Below, piece by piece: positions 17,025 to 26,866 of a DNA stretch of 64,000 bases. How positions within the stretch are numbered: position 1 is the stretch's first letter; every line of letters starts with the position of its first letter. The stretch is from positions 124,001-188,000 of the forward strand of contig NZ_JAAAFX010000009.1 in NCBI RefSeq assembly GCF_019352895.1, in the 5' to 3' direction. Both the position numbers and the translations under genes were made by a program. The DNA comes from Variovorax boronicumulans (lineage in GTDB: Bacteria; Pseudomonadota; Gammaproteobacteria; Burkholderiales; Burkholderiaceae_C). The notes below the pieces were generated by a model that ran no database searches, had not been told where the DNA came from, and saw only the letters and a program-made list of their open reading frames with translations.

Positions 17025-18380
17025 ATGAGTCTCGCCACCCGCTGCCCTGCCTGCGGCACCACCTTCCGGGTGGTGCGAGACCAGCTCCGAATCTCGGACG
17101 GCTGGGTGCGCTGCGGTCGCTGCAGCCATGTCTTCGATGGAGCGGCCGAACTGCACGATCCGCTTTCCGCACCGCCTCCGTTGAAGGAGGCGGCCGTGGC
17201 GCCATCGGAGACGCCCCTGGCGCCGGTCGCGCCCGGAGCCGGCGCTCCCGCCGCGGCGAGTGCCGGCATCGATTTCTTCAGCGACGCCTTGCAGCGGCTG
17301 CAGGCCGATGGGCCGCCGCCGGCGCATCCTGAGCCCGTTCCACTGTCGACAGAGCCAGCGCTCGACCTCGCCTCGTCGCCGTGGCCGGCGTCCGTGGCAC
17401 CCGGAGATGCGGCGTCGGACGACGACCTCGAACCGGCAGAGGAAACGGAAGAGGCCGAGGAGGCCGCCGCCGCCGCGGCGTCCATGCCCTTGCGCGGGCA
17501 GGGCGACGACGAATGGTCGCGCCTGCCCTCGCTGCAATGGGACGCGGCGCCGGCATCGCCTCCTGTTGCCGAGGCTGCTGCGGCTGTCGCACGCCTGCCG
17601 GCGCGCGAGGACCGGGCAGACGGCGACGCCGATGTCGAAGACGATATCCCTGCGTCGCCCAGTGCCCTGCGGCAGTCGCGCATCGCGGCGCTCCAGGCCG
17701 CACGAACGGCACGCAGCGCGCGCGCTGCGGCGGAGGAGGTTCCTGCAGAGCGCTCCCTCTCCAGGGACGGCGAGGCGATCACCCTCTCCATGACGCCGAG
17801 CGAGCCCGTGGCGGGCGATGCGGCGGGCGTGCCGGTGTTCGGCATCGCGCGCAGCTTCCGCGCCAATCCCGGGGCCCAGCCGATGCGGCAGGCATCGCGG
17901 TGGTGGCCTCGGCTGCTGCGTGCCTCGGCCCTGGCAGTGCTGGTGCTGCTGCTGCTCGCGCAGGTGCTCTACCAGCAGCGCAACGCGATCGTCGCGCGCC
18001 AGCCAGCGTTGCAGCCGTGGTTCGCGGGTGCTTGCGAACGTCTGGGCTGCCAGCTGTCCGCCCTGCGGCGCATCGCCGACATCAGCATCGACGGCGCTTC
18101 CTTCCTGCGCGAAAAGGATGGCGAGGGCTACCAGTTCAGTTTCACGCTGCGCAACCGCGCCGCCATTCCGCTGGCCATGCCGGCCGTCGAGCTGTCCTTG
18201 CTCGACCTCGAGGAGCGCACCGTGGTGCGGCGCGTGCTGCGCCCGGCCGAGTACGGCGCGCCGGCGGTGCTGGCGGCGCATGCGGAGCGCGCGACCTTGC
18301 TGCCGATCGTGCTGGTCGGCGAAGACGCAACCTCGGCCTCGCGTGTCGCCGGCTTCCGGCTCGACACCTTCTATCCCTGA
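17025..18380 (+). CDS. Zinc-ribbon membrane protein with DUF3426
   Basis: This 451-residue protein has an N-terminal MJ0042-type zinc ribbon (C7-x2-C10 and C30-x2-C33) and a long Pro/Ala/Glu-rich, probably disordered region to about residue 290. A single transmembrane helix follows (about 296-318, ALAVLVLLLLAQVLY), then a DUF3426 domain that would lie in the periplasm (FTLRNRAAIPLAMPAVELSLLD). The function of the family is unknown; its fixed place after prmA across Burkholderiales suggests a conserved housekeeping role. A 20-base perfect palindrome (16987-17006) and TACAAT (17010-17015, nine bases before the ATG) lie in the 42-base gap, so it probably has its own promoter. Confidence 0.85.
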   Translation: MSLATRCPACGTTFRVVRDQLRISDGWVRCGRCSHVFDGAAELHDPLSAPPPLKEAAVAPSETPLAPVAPGAGAPAAASAGIDFFSDALQRLQADGPPPAHPEPVPLSTEPALDLASSPWPASVAPGDAASDDDLEPAEETEEAEEAAAAAASMPLRGQGDDEWSRLPSLQWDAAPASPPVAEAAAAVARLPAREDRADGDADVEDDIPASPSALRQSRIAALQAARTARSARAAAEEVPAERSLSRDGEAITLSMTPSEPVAGDAAGVPVFGIARSFRANPGAQPMRQASRWWPRLLRASALAVLVLLLLAQVLYQQRNAIVARQPALQPWFAGACERLGCQLSALRRIADISIDGASFLREKDGEGYQFSFTLRNRAAIPLAMPAVELSLLDLEERTVVRRVLRPAEYGAPAVLAAHAERATLLPIVLVGEDATSASRVAGFRLDTFYP

Positions 18381-18432
18381 GCGCGCCCGTCGCGCTCGTT
18401 TCCTTCCCTTCCTCTAACCCGGCGGCTCAACC

Positions 18433-19335
18433 ATGGCAGCAGTGATTTGCGGTTCTCTCGCGTTCGACACGATCATGACTTTCGAGGGCCGGTTCGCCGA
18501 CCAGATCCTTCCTGATCAGTTGCACATCCTCAACGTGTCCTTCCTGGTGCCGGCGCTGCGCCGCGACTTCGGCGGCTGCGCGGGCAACATCGCCTATGCG
18601 CTGAACGCGCTGGGTGGCCGCGCCTTGCCGATGGCCACGGTGGGCAGCGACGGCGCGGACTATGTCGCGCACCTCCAGGGCCTGGGCATCGGCACCGAGT
18701 TCGTGCGCGAACTCTCCGACACCTACACCGCACAGTGCTTCATCACCACCGACCTGGCCAACAACCAGATCACCGCCTTCCATCCGGGCGCGATGCAGCA
18801 GGCGCACGTCACGCGCATCACGGCGCGCGACGACATCCGCCTGGGCATCATCTCGCCGGACGGACGCGACGCCATGCTGCAGCACGCCGAGCAGTTCAAG
18901 CAGGCCGGCATTCCCTTCGTGTTCGATCCGGGCCAGGGCCTGCCGATGTTCAACGGCGACGAGCTGGCGCGCTTCATCGAGCAGTCCGACTGGGTCACGG
19001 TCAACGACTACGAAGGCAAGATGCTGAGCGAGCGCACCGGCTGGGACAACGCCGAGATCTCGCGCCGGGTGCGCGGGCTCGTGGTCACGCTCGGCGAAGA
19101 GGGTTGCGACGTGTGGGTCCACGGCGAACGCACCCACGTGCCCGCGGTCAAGCCCGCGGCGATCGTCGATCCCACGGGCTGCGGCGACGCCTGGCGCGGT
19201 GCCTTGCTGTTCGGGCTGGAGCAGGGCTGGCCGCTGGAGAAGTGCGCGCTGCTGGGCAACCGCATCGGCGCGCTGAAGATCGCGCAACGCGGCCCGCAGA
19301 ACTACACCGTCGATCGGCAGCAGCTCGGCCTCTGA
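18433..19335 (+). CDS. PfkB-family carbohydrate/nucleoside kinase
   Basis: This 300-residue kinase is of the ribokinase/PfkB superfamily. The N-terminal substrate block contains GSLAFDTIM and the di-glycine motif RRDFGGCAGNIAYALNALGG. The C-terminal PfkB signature is DPTGCGDAWRGALLFGLE, with the catalytic Asp in GCGDA. The extended N-terminal part resembles bacterial adenosine-kinase-like members, so adenosine or a related nucleoside is a possible substrate, but this is inference. A strong terminator follows at 19359-19390, so the gene ends the rightward block. Confidence 0.85.
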   Translation: MAAVICGSLAFDTIMTFEGRFADQILPDQLHILNVSFLVPALRRDFGGCAGNIAYALNALGGRALPMATVGSDGADYVAHLQGLGIGTEFVRELSDTYTAQCFITTDLANNQITAFHPGAMQQAHVTRITARDDIRLGIISPDGRDAMLQHAEQFKQAGIPFVFDPGQGLPMFNGDELARFIEQSDWVTVNDYEGKMLSERTGWDNAEISRRVRGLVVTLGEEGCDVWVHGERTHVPAVKPAAIVDPTGCGDAWRGALLFGLEQGWPLEKCALLGNRIGALKIAQRGPQNYTVDRQQLGL

Positions 19336-19358
19336 GCGCGCAGCGAGCGCCCCAAAAA

Positions 19359-19390
19359 AAAGCCCGGGACCTTGCGGTACCGGGCTTTTT
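19359..19390. terminator. Bidirectional Rho-independent terminator
   Basis: AGCCCGG (19361-19367) and CCGGGCT (19380-19386) form a GC-rich stem around a 12-base loop. An A-run on the left and a T-run on the right flank it, so it can end transcription both of the PfkB kinase gene (plus) and of the histone-like gene (minus). Confidence 0.88.
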
Positions 19391-19413
19391 GGCCTTCAGG
19401 GCCCTGAGAAAAC

Positions 19414-19953
19414 TCAGGGCTTGCTGGCCGTCGGGAAAGGCCAGGCGGCCTGAGGGTTCAGCGTCGTCTGCGCAGCAGGGGCAGGCGCTACGGCAGCCTT
19501 CGCGGGCGCCTTGGCGGCCTTCTTGGCAGCAGGGGCCTTGGCGGCAGGCTTGGCAGCGGGGGCCTTGGCAGCAGGCTTGGCAGCGGGCTTCTTCGCGGCT
19601 TTCTTGGCGGCGGGCTTCTTGGCCGCTGCCTTCTTCGCGGGGGCCTTCTTCGCCGGCGCCTTCTTGGCAGCGGCCTTCTTGGCCGGTGCCTTCTTGGCGG
19701 CGACGGCCTTCTTTGCCGGAGCCTTCTTCGCTACGACCTTCTTGGCAGCAGCCTTCTTTGCCGGGGCCTTCTTGGCAACGACCTTCTTGGCCGGAGCCTT
19801 CTTGGCGGCGACCTTCTTGGCAGGAGCCTTCTTCGCCGGAGCCTTCTTCGCTACGACCTTCTTGGCCGGAGCCTTCTTGGCGGCGACGACCTTCTTTGCC
19901 GGAGCCTTCTTTGCTGCGGCTTTCTTCGCCGGCGCTTTCTTTGCAGTTGCCAT
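19414..19953 (-). CDS. Histone H1-like Lys/Ala-rich DNA-binding protein
   Basis: This 179-residue protein is built almost wholly from Ala, Lys, Pro and Val in reiterated KKAPAKK / AAKK units, ending in a non-repetitive tail (TTLNPQAAWPFPTASKP). It resembles the C-terminal tail of eukaryotic histone H1 and bacterial AlgP/HctB-like proteins, which bind and compact DNA. The start was set at the ATG of MATAKKAPAKK, preceded by GGAGA seven bases upstream, rather than an in-frame codon six residues earlier. The repeats are imperfect at DNA level, and copy number probably varies between strains. It ends at the shared terminator. The role in nucleoid structure or gene silencing is inferred. Confidence 0.85.
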   Translation of the reverse strand: MATAKKAPAKKAAAKKAPAKKVVAAKKAPAKKVVAKKAPAKKAPAKKVAAKKAPAKKVVAKKAPAKKAAAKKVVAKKAPAKKAVAAKKAPAKKAAAKKAPAKKAPAKKAAAKKPAAKKAAKKPAAKPAAKAPAAKPAAKAPAAKKAAKAPAKAAVAPAPAAQTTLNPQAAWPFPTASKP

Positions 19954-20148
19954 TTCTTTCTCCTTGATCAAGTTGAAAAATCAACCTTTTGAAGCACTCC
20001 ACGCACGCTTGTGTACGTGAAGCGATCCATGGCGTTGGGAATCAAGCCCCAGCACCATGAACACCTGCGCCCTCGCCACGCCGCGTTCTGTGACGCAGTG
20101 GGTGTCGAAGGCAATTCCTGAATTCATCGATTCTTTTCGTGCAAAAGT

Positions 20149-21342
20149 TCAGTCCCAGGAGAGCGCACCACCCGACTGGTATTCGATCACGCGGGTTTCG
20201 AAGAAATTGCGCTCTTTCTTCAAGTCGATCATTTCGCTCATCCAGGGGAACGGGTTTTCTTCGTTCGGGAACAGCGTCTCGAGGCCGATCTGCTGGGCAC
20301 GCCGGTTGGCGATGTAGCGCAGGTAGCCCTTGAACATGGAGGCATTCATGCCGAGCACGCCGCGCGGCATGGTGTCTTCGGCGTACTGGTACTCGAGCTC
20401 GACGGCCTTCAGGAACAGGTCCTTGATCTCGGCCTTGAAGTCCGCGGTCCAGAGGTTGGGGTTTTCCAGCTTCAGCTGGTTGATCAGGTCGATGCCGAAA
20501 TTGCAGTGCATCGATTCGTCGCGCAGGATGTACTGGTACTGCTCGGCAGCGCCGGTCATCTTGTTCTGGCGGCCCAGCGCCAGGATCTGCGTGAAGCCGA
20601 CGTAGAAGAACAGGCCTTCCATCAGGCAGGCGAACACGATCAGCGACTTGAGCAGGGTCTGGTCGGTCTCGTGGGTGCCGGTCTTGAAGTGCGGGTCGCT
20701 GATGGCCTCGATGAACGGGATCAGGAACTCGTCCTTGTTGCGGATCGACGGCACTTCGTTGTACGCATTGAAGATCTCGCTCTCATCCAGGCCGAGCGAT
20801 TCGACGATGTACTGGTAGGCGTGCGTGTGGATCGCCTCCTCGAAGGCCTGACGCAGCAGGAACTGGCGGCACTCGGGCGCCGTGATGTGGCGGTAGGTGC
20901 CCAGCACGATGTTGTTGGCGGCCAGCGAGTCGGCGGTCACGAAGAAGCCGAGGTTGCGCTTGACGATGCGGCGCTCGTCTTCGGTCAGGCCGTTGGGGTC
21001 TTTCCACAACGCGATGTCGCGCGTCATGTTCACTTCCTGCGGCATCCAGTGGTTGGCGCAGGTGGCGAGGTACTTTTCCCAGGCCCACTTGTACTTGAAC
21101 GGCACCAGCTGGTTGACGTCGGTCTGGCCGTTGATGATGCGCTTGTCGGCGGCGTTGACGCGGTGTGCGACGGCGGGCACGGACTGCGGTGCGGCGGCAG
21201 CGGTACGCTGTGCGGCGGGTGTTTGCGAAGTCGGGACTTCCATCGAGCGCGCGATCGGTGCGCCGTTTTGCGATGAATGATGCAAGCCTTGTTGCATGTC
21301 CTTTGGCAAGGAGGGTTTGACTTCTTCGTCCCAGGTCAACAT
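20149..21342 (-). CDS. nrdB: Class Ia ribonucleotide reductase, small (beta) subunit
   Basis: This 397-residue protein houses the di-iron tyrosyl radical cofactor that NrdA needs to reduce ribonucleotides. Ferritin-like metal-binding motifs are visible (RQFLLRQAFEEAIHTHAYQ with the radical Tyr region, and DESMHCNFGIDLIN). The first ~85 residues form a variable Gln/Ala/Pro-rich extension. The C-terminus ends in FETRVIEYQSGGALSWD, the tail that docks in NrdA. The ATG at 21342 (MLTWDEEV) was chosen over an in-frame TTG four codons upstream. The 151-bp gap to nrdA contains three consecutive hairpins. Confidence 0.95.
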   Translation of the reverse strand: MLTWDEEVKPSLPKDMQQGLHHSSQNGAPIARSMEVPTSQTPAAQRTAAAAPQSVPAVAHRVNAADKRIINGQTDVNQLVPFKYKWAWEKYLATCANHWMPQEVNMTRDIALWKDPNGLTEDERRIVKRNLGFFVTADSLAANNIVLGTYRHITAPECRQFLLRQAFEEAIHTHAYQYIVESLGLDESEIFNAYNEVPSIRNKDEFLIPFIEAISDPHFKTGTHETDQTLLKSLIVFACLMEGLFFYVGFTQILALGRQNKMTGAAEQYQYILRDESMHCNFGIDLINQLKLENPNLWTADFKAEIKDLFLKAVELEYQYAEDTMPRGVLGMNASMFKGYLRYIANRRAQQIGLETLFPNEENPFPWMSEMIDLKKERNFFETRVIEYQSGGALSWD

Positions 21343-21368
21343 AGAAAAATCCAATGCTCAAATTATGT

Positions 21369-21481
21369 GAGCAACGATGTGAGTTGCAAAGTGCCTCTCA
21401 CATCGTGCTCGGATTATGTCGTGCTTATGTTGTTCGCAGGCATCGCATTTCATGTCGGGCGATGCCGCGAATCACATTCGC
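21369..21481 (-). other. Three consecutive hairpins in the nrdA-nrdB spacer
   Basis: Reading the minus strand after nrdA there are three inverted repeats. The first is a six-base stem (21467-21472 with 21476-21481, three-base loop). The second is a perfect eight-base stem (GGCATCGC 21439-21446 with 21459-21466). The third is a 14-base-pair stem with one bulge (21369-21383 with 21397-21410). None is followed by a T-run, so they are not ordinary terminators. The stretch is also poorer in GC than its flanks. Possible roles are mRNA processing or stability between nrdA and nrdB, or translational control of nrdB. Confidence 0.55.
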
Positions 21482-21493
21482 ATCAGGCTGACA

Positions 21494-24415
21494 TCACTGG
21501 CAGGCTTCGCAGGTCGGATCGTCGACGCCGCAAAAGGCGATGTCGGTGGCCGGCATGGCGGCGAGTTGCGCCTGCGCCGCGAGTGCAGCGGCTTCGATCG
21601 CGCTCAGGCCCGACGGTGCTTCGTTGCTGCCGCCGGAGGACACTGCGTTGAGGCGGCCCGATTGCACGGTCGACTTCTCGGCGTGCGTCGCGCTTTGCGT
21701 GCGCAGGTAGTAGGTGGTCTTCAGGCCGCGCAGCCAGGCGAGCTTGTAGGTGTCGTCGAGCTTCTTGCCCGAGGCGCCGGCCATGTAGATGTTCAGCGAC
21801 TGCGCCTGGTCGATCCACTTCTGGCGCCGTGCCGCGGCTTCCACCAGCCACTTGGTCTCGACTTCGAAGGCCGTGCCGTAGAGCGCCTTGATGTCCTGCG
21901 GCACGCGGTCGATCGGACGCAGCGAGCCGTCGAAGTGCTTCAGGTCCATGACCATCACGTCGTCCCACAGGCCCAGGCGCTTGAGGTCGCGCACCAGGTA
22001 GTGGTTGATCACGGTGAACTCGCCCGACAGGTTCGACTTGACCGACAGGTTGCCGAAGCAGGGCTCGATCGAGGCGTCGACGCCGATGATGTTCGAGATG
22101 GTCGCGGTCGGGGCGATGGCCGTGCAGTTGGAGTTGCGCATGCCGTCGACCTTGATCTTCTGGCGCAGCGCGTCCCAGTCGAGCGTGGCCGAGCGGTCGA
22201 CCTCGACGTAGCCGCCGCGGGCCTTCTCGAGCAGGTCGAGCGTGTCGATCGGCAGGATGCCCTTGTCCCACAGCGAGCCCTTGTAGCTCGAGTACTTGCC
22301 GCGTTCCTTGGCCAGGTCGGTCGAGGCCCAGTAGGCGTAGTAGCAGATGGCTTCCATCGACTCGTCGGCGAACTGGACGGCTTCTTCCGAGGCGTAGGGA
22401 ATGCGCAGTTCGTACAGCGCGTCCTGGAAGCCCATCAGGCCCAGGCCCACCGGGCGGTGGCGCAGGTTCGAGTCGCGCGCCTTCTTGACCGCGTAGTAGT
22501 TGATGTCGATCACGTTGTCGAGCATGCGCATCGCGGTCGAGATCGTCTTCTTGAGCTTGGCCTGGTCGACCTTGCCGTCCTTCAGATGCTGCAGCAGGTT
22601 GACCGAGCCGAGGTTGCAGACCGCGGTTTCGGTGTCGCTGGTGTTCAGCGTGATCTCGGTGCACAGGTTCGACGAGTGCACGACGCCGGCGTGCTGCTGC
22701 GGCGAGCGCACGTTGCAGGCGTCCTTGAACGTGATCCAGGGATGGCCGGTCTCGAACAGCATCGTGAGCATCTTGCGCCACAGGTCGGCCGCGGGCAGCG
22801 TGCGCGAGGGCTTGATCTCGCCGCGCTGTGCCTTCTCTTCGTAGGCGACATAGGCGCGCTCGAAGTCGGCACCGAACAGGTCGTGCAGGTCGGGCACGTT
22901 GTTGGGCGAGAACAGCGTCCAGGTGCCTTTTTCCATCACGCGGCGCATGAACAGGTCGGGGATCCAGTTGGCGGTGTTCATGTCGTGCGTGCGGCGGCGG
23001 TCGTCGCCGGTGTTCTTGCGCAGCTCCAGGAACTCCTCGATGTCGAGGTGCCAGGTTTCCAGGTAGGTGCAGACCGCGCCCTTGCGCTTGCCGCCCTGGT
23101 TCACGGCCACGGCCGTGTCGTTCACCACCTTGAGGAAGGGCACGACGCCCTGCGATTCGCCGTTGGTACCCTTGATGTGGCTGCCCAGCGCGCGCACGCG
23201 GGTCCAGTCGTTGCCCAGGCCGCCGGCGAACTTCGACAGTAGCGCGTTTTCCTTGATCGACTCGTAGATGCCGTCGAGGTCGTCGGGCACGGTCGTCAGG
23301 TAGCAGCTCGACAGCTGCGAGCGCAGCGTGCCGGCGTTGAACAGCGTGGGCGTGCTCGACATGAAGTCGAAGGACGACAGCACCTCGTAGAACTCGATGG
23401 CGCGCGCTTCGCGGTCGATCTCGCCCAGCGACAGGCCCATGGCCACGCGCATGAAGAAGGCCTGCGGCAGCTCGATGCGGGTCTTGCGCACGTGCAGGAA
23501 GTAGCGGTCGTACAGGGTCTGCAGGCCGAGGTAGTCGAACTGCAGGTCGCGTTCGGCCTTGAGTGCGGCGCCCAGGCGCGGCAGGTCGAACTGCAGCAGC
23601 TTCTCGTCGAGCAGCTCGTTGTCGACGCCCTTTTTGATGAACTGCGGGAAGTAGTCGACGTAGGCCTGCGAGCGTTCGGCCGGCATCACTTCGCGGCCGA
23701 TGATCTCCTTGAAGATCGTGTGCAGCAGCAGGCGCGCGGTGGCGAAGGTGTAGTCGGGGTCCTTCTCGATCAGCGTGCGGGCGGCCAGGATCGAGGCCTT
23801 GTAGACCTCGTCGAGTGGCACGCCGTCGTACAGGTTGCGCATCGTCTCGGCCTGGATCGGCGCGGCGGTGATGGTGTCGCCCAGGCCTTCGCAGGCGGAC
23901 TCGATCAGGCCCTTGAGCTCGTTCAGGTCGAGCGCGACGCGTTCGCCGCGGTCGAGCACATGCAGCGCGGGTGCGGCCGGCGCGTCCTGTTCGCCCTGCT
24001 TGGTGCGCTCTTGCGAGCGGCGTTCGCGGTACAGCACATAGGCACGCGCGATCTCATGGTGGCCGCCGCGCATCAGGCCCAGCTCGACCGCGTCCTGCAC
24101 GTCCTCGATGTGGAAGGTGCCGCCGCTCGGACGCGAGCGCACCATGGCGCGCACCACCGACTGCGTCAGCGTGTCGACGGTCTCGCGCACGCTGGCCGAG
24201 GCCGCGCCCTGCGTGCCGTGCACGGCCAGGAAGGCCTTCATCATCGCGACGGCGATCTTGTTCGGCTCGAAGGGCACGACCGCGCCGTTGCGGCGAATGA
24301 TCTGGTAGTGCGTGAGCGCGTCGTTGGTGGGCGTGCCTGCGGTGTCGCGGGCGCCGGCGTTCTGCTGCGGCACGTTGGCGCGGGCGGCGGACGGTGTGTT
24401 CAGGGCTGTTTGCAT
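21494..24415 (-). CDS. nrdA: Class Ia ribonucleotide reductase, large (alpha) subunit
   Basis: This 973-residue catalytic subunit makes deoxyribonucleotides from ribonucleoside diphosphates. An ATP-cone allosteric domain lies at the N-terminus (YQIIRRNGAVVPFEPNKI). Core motifs include SSTPTLFNAGT, SSCYLTTVPDDLDGI, NLCTEI and PTATISNIIG, and the C-terminal redox tail has the CxxC pair in TCEACQ. At about 970 residues it is longer than E. coli NrdA (761), which fits the longer NrdA group found in many other bacteria. The ATG at 24415 is preceded by AGAGGA four bases upstream. Paired NrdR boxes lie 100-150 bases upstream. Confidence 0.95.
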   Translation of the reverse strand: MQTALNTPSAARANVPQQNAGARDTAGTPTNDALTHYQIIRRNGAVVPFEPNKIAVAMMKAFLAVHGTQGAASASVRETVDTLTQSVVRAMVRSRPSGGTFHIEDVQDAVELGLMRGGHHEIARAYVLYRERRSQERTKQGEQDAPAAPALHVLDRGERVALDLNELKGLIESACEGLGDTITAAPIQAETMRNLYDGVPLDEVYKASILAARTLIEKDPDYTFATARLLLHTIFKEIIGREVMPAERSQAYVDYFPQFIKKGVDNELLDEKLLQFDLPRLGAALKAERDLQFDYLGLQTLYDRYFLHVRKTRIELPQAFFMRVAMGLSLGEIDREARAIEFYEVLSSFDFMSSTPTLFNAGTLRSQLSSCYLTTVPDDLDGIYESIKENALLSKFAGGLGNDWTRVRALGSHIKGTNGESQGVVPFLKVVNDTAVAVNQGGKRKGAVCTYLETWHLDIEEFLELRKNTGDDRRRTHDMNTANWIPDLFMRRVMEKGTWTLFSPNNVPDLHDLFGADFERAYVAYEEKAQRGEIKPSRTLPAADLWRKMLTMLFETGHPWITFKDACNVRSPQQHAGVVHSSNLCTEITLNTSDTETAVCNLGSVNLLQHLKDGKVDQAKLKKTISTAMRMLDNVIDINYYAVKKARDSNLRHRPVGLGLMGFQDALYELRIPYASEEAVQFADESMEAICYYAYWASTDLAKERGKYSSYKGSLWDKGILPIDTLDLLEKARGGYVEVDRSATLDWDALRQKIKVDGMRNSNCTAIAPTATISNIIGVDASIEPCFGNLSVKSNLSGEFTVINHYLVRDLKRLGLWDDVMVMDLKHFDGSLRPIDRVPQDIKALYGTAFEVETKWLVEAAARRQKWIDQAQSLNIYMAGASGKKLDDTYKLAWLRGLKTTYYLRTQSATHAEKSTVQSGRLNAVSSGGSNEAPSGLSAIEAAALAAQAQLAAMPATDIAFCGVDDPTCEACQ

Positions 24416-24516
24416 TCGGTCCTCTGTTTGGCGATTTCTTGTTGGGGGAACGGCGAGGCGGTTCGGCGTTCGGCCGTCGGGGGCCACTGGCTTTGTGGCC
24501 GTTGGAGCGGGCAGGC

Positions 24517-24563
24517 ACACTATATCTAGTGTGTCGGGTGCCCACAATCACTAGATGTAGTGT
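24517..24563 (-). promoter_or_regulatory. Paired NrdR boxes of the nrdAB promoter
   Basis: ACACTATATCTAGTGT (24517-24532) matches the NrdR consensus at nearly every position. A second palindromic copy, TCACTAGATGTAGTGT, occupies 24548-24563. Their centres are 31 bases apart, three helical turns, the usual spacing for NrdR tandem sites. NrdR is an ATP/dATP-responsive repressor of ribonucleotide reductase genes. nrdR itself is not in the window. Confidence 0.9.
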
Positions 24564-24785
24564 TTTACGCGAACTTCAATGCAGGGTGAAGCCCGTGATT
24601 TGCGCGTGGGCCGCGTGCCATGCGGCATGGTTACTGGATCAGTTTGATCGAAGCCAGCAACCATGCCGGTTTCCGGCGCTTTTGGGCTTGCAGGCCCCGT
24701 GGTTACTGGGCTGCGCCCCTGGCCGTTCGCGTTCGCTTCCCGTGAGCGCCTGGGGCATCGCCGGGGCCACGCCGATTGAAAATCT
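24564..24785 (-). other. Gene-free stretch upstream of nrdA with nested complementary segments
   Basis: Between the NrdR boxes and the ampD stop no gene is seen. On the minus strand three segments can pair alternatively. Segment A (24709 to 24700) can pair with B (24663 to 24654) over ten base pairs. B extended (24667 to 24654) can also pair with C (24637 to 24624) over 14 base pairs including one G-U. The A-B loop holds two further small hairpins (GCCGG/CCGGC and GGGC/GCCC). The G-U pair is stable only in minus-strand RNA, hinting that the structure works in an ampD-distal or nrdA-leader transcript. No T-run follows, and no known riboswitch matches. Confidence 0.5.
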
Positions 24786-25365
24786 TTAGCGTACCCCGGT
24801 GCCGGGGGGAAACATGGCGGCGGGCCAGGCCGTGTCGGCCTGCAGCCGCGGCCAGGTGAAGCCGGGTCCCGGATCGATCTTGCGGCCGGGCGCGATGTGC
24901 TCGTGCCCGGCCACGAAGGCGATCGCGTAGTGCTGGGCGATCGCCGGGCAGAGGCTGGCCAGCGTCTCGTATTGCGCGTCCTCGAAGCGCTCGCCCTCGA
25001 GTCCTTCGAGCTCGATGCCGATCGAGTCGTCGTTGCAGTTCTCGCGGCCGCGCCATGCTGAGGCGCCGGCATGCCAGGCGCGCGCGTCGCAGCTCACGAA
25101 CTGCCAGAGCTCGCCGTTGCGCCGCACATAGAAATGCGACGACACCTGGGTGCCGCGGATCTTCTGGAAGTAGGGATGCGCATCCCAGTCGAGCTGGTTG
25201 GTGAACAGCCGCTGCACCTCGTCGCCGCCGTAGCGGCCGGGCGGCAGGCTGATGGAGTGCAGCACGATCAGGTCGACCCGTGCGCCGTCCGGCCGCGCGC
25301 CGAAGTTGGGCGAGGGCAGCGCCCTGGCAAAGCGGTACCAGCCCGCCTGCCACAGCGCGTCGGTG

Positions 25366-25376
<11 letters not shown>
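24786..25376 (-). CDS. ampD: 1,6-anhydro-N-acetylmuramyl-L-alanine amidase
   Basis: This 196-residue cytoplasmic zinc amidase cleaves the peptide from anhydro-muropeptides during wall recycling; its loss often derepresses AmpC beta-lactamase. It has the amidase_2 fold with LIVLHSISLPPG (zinc His), HFYVRRNGELWQFV, SIGIELEGLEG and GHEHIAPGRKIDPGPGF carrying the remaining His and Asp ligands. Length fits E. coli AmpD (183). Its ATG lies inside the end of pilR (11-base overlap), so it is the last gene of the pilS-pilR-ampD transcript. It complements the Mpl ligase encoded at 11424-12977. Confidence 0.93.
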
Positions 25377-26862
<1,486 letters not shown>

Positions 26863-26866
26863 GTGG

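Noticed and set aside
14541..18281. Very long open frame (over 1200 codons) on the minus strand opposite accB-accC-prmA
   Set aside because: High GC gives long antisense frames; its sequence is a low-complexity His/Arg/Val-rich shadow and the plus-strand genes are unmistakable.
19511..20020. Plus-strand frame of repeated Phe-Leu-Ala-Gly units resembling a membrane protein
   Set aside because: Exact antisense of the Lys/Ala-rich histone-like gene; the hydrophobic repeats are a codon artefact.
24651..24667. Weak resemblance to a cobalamin riboswitch B12 box
   Set aside because: Three or more mismatches in the conserved box, wrong strand for any gene, and no other riboswitch elements; the segment is better explained by its inverted repeat.
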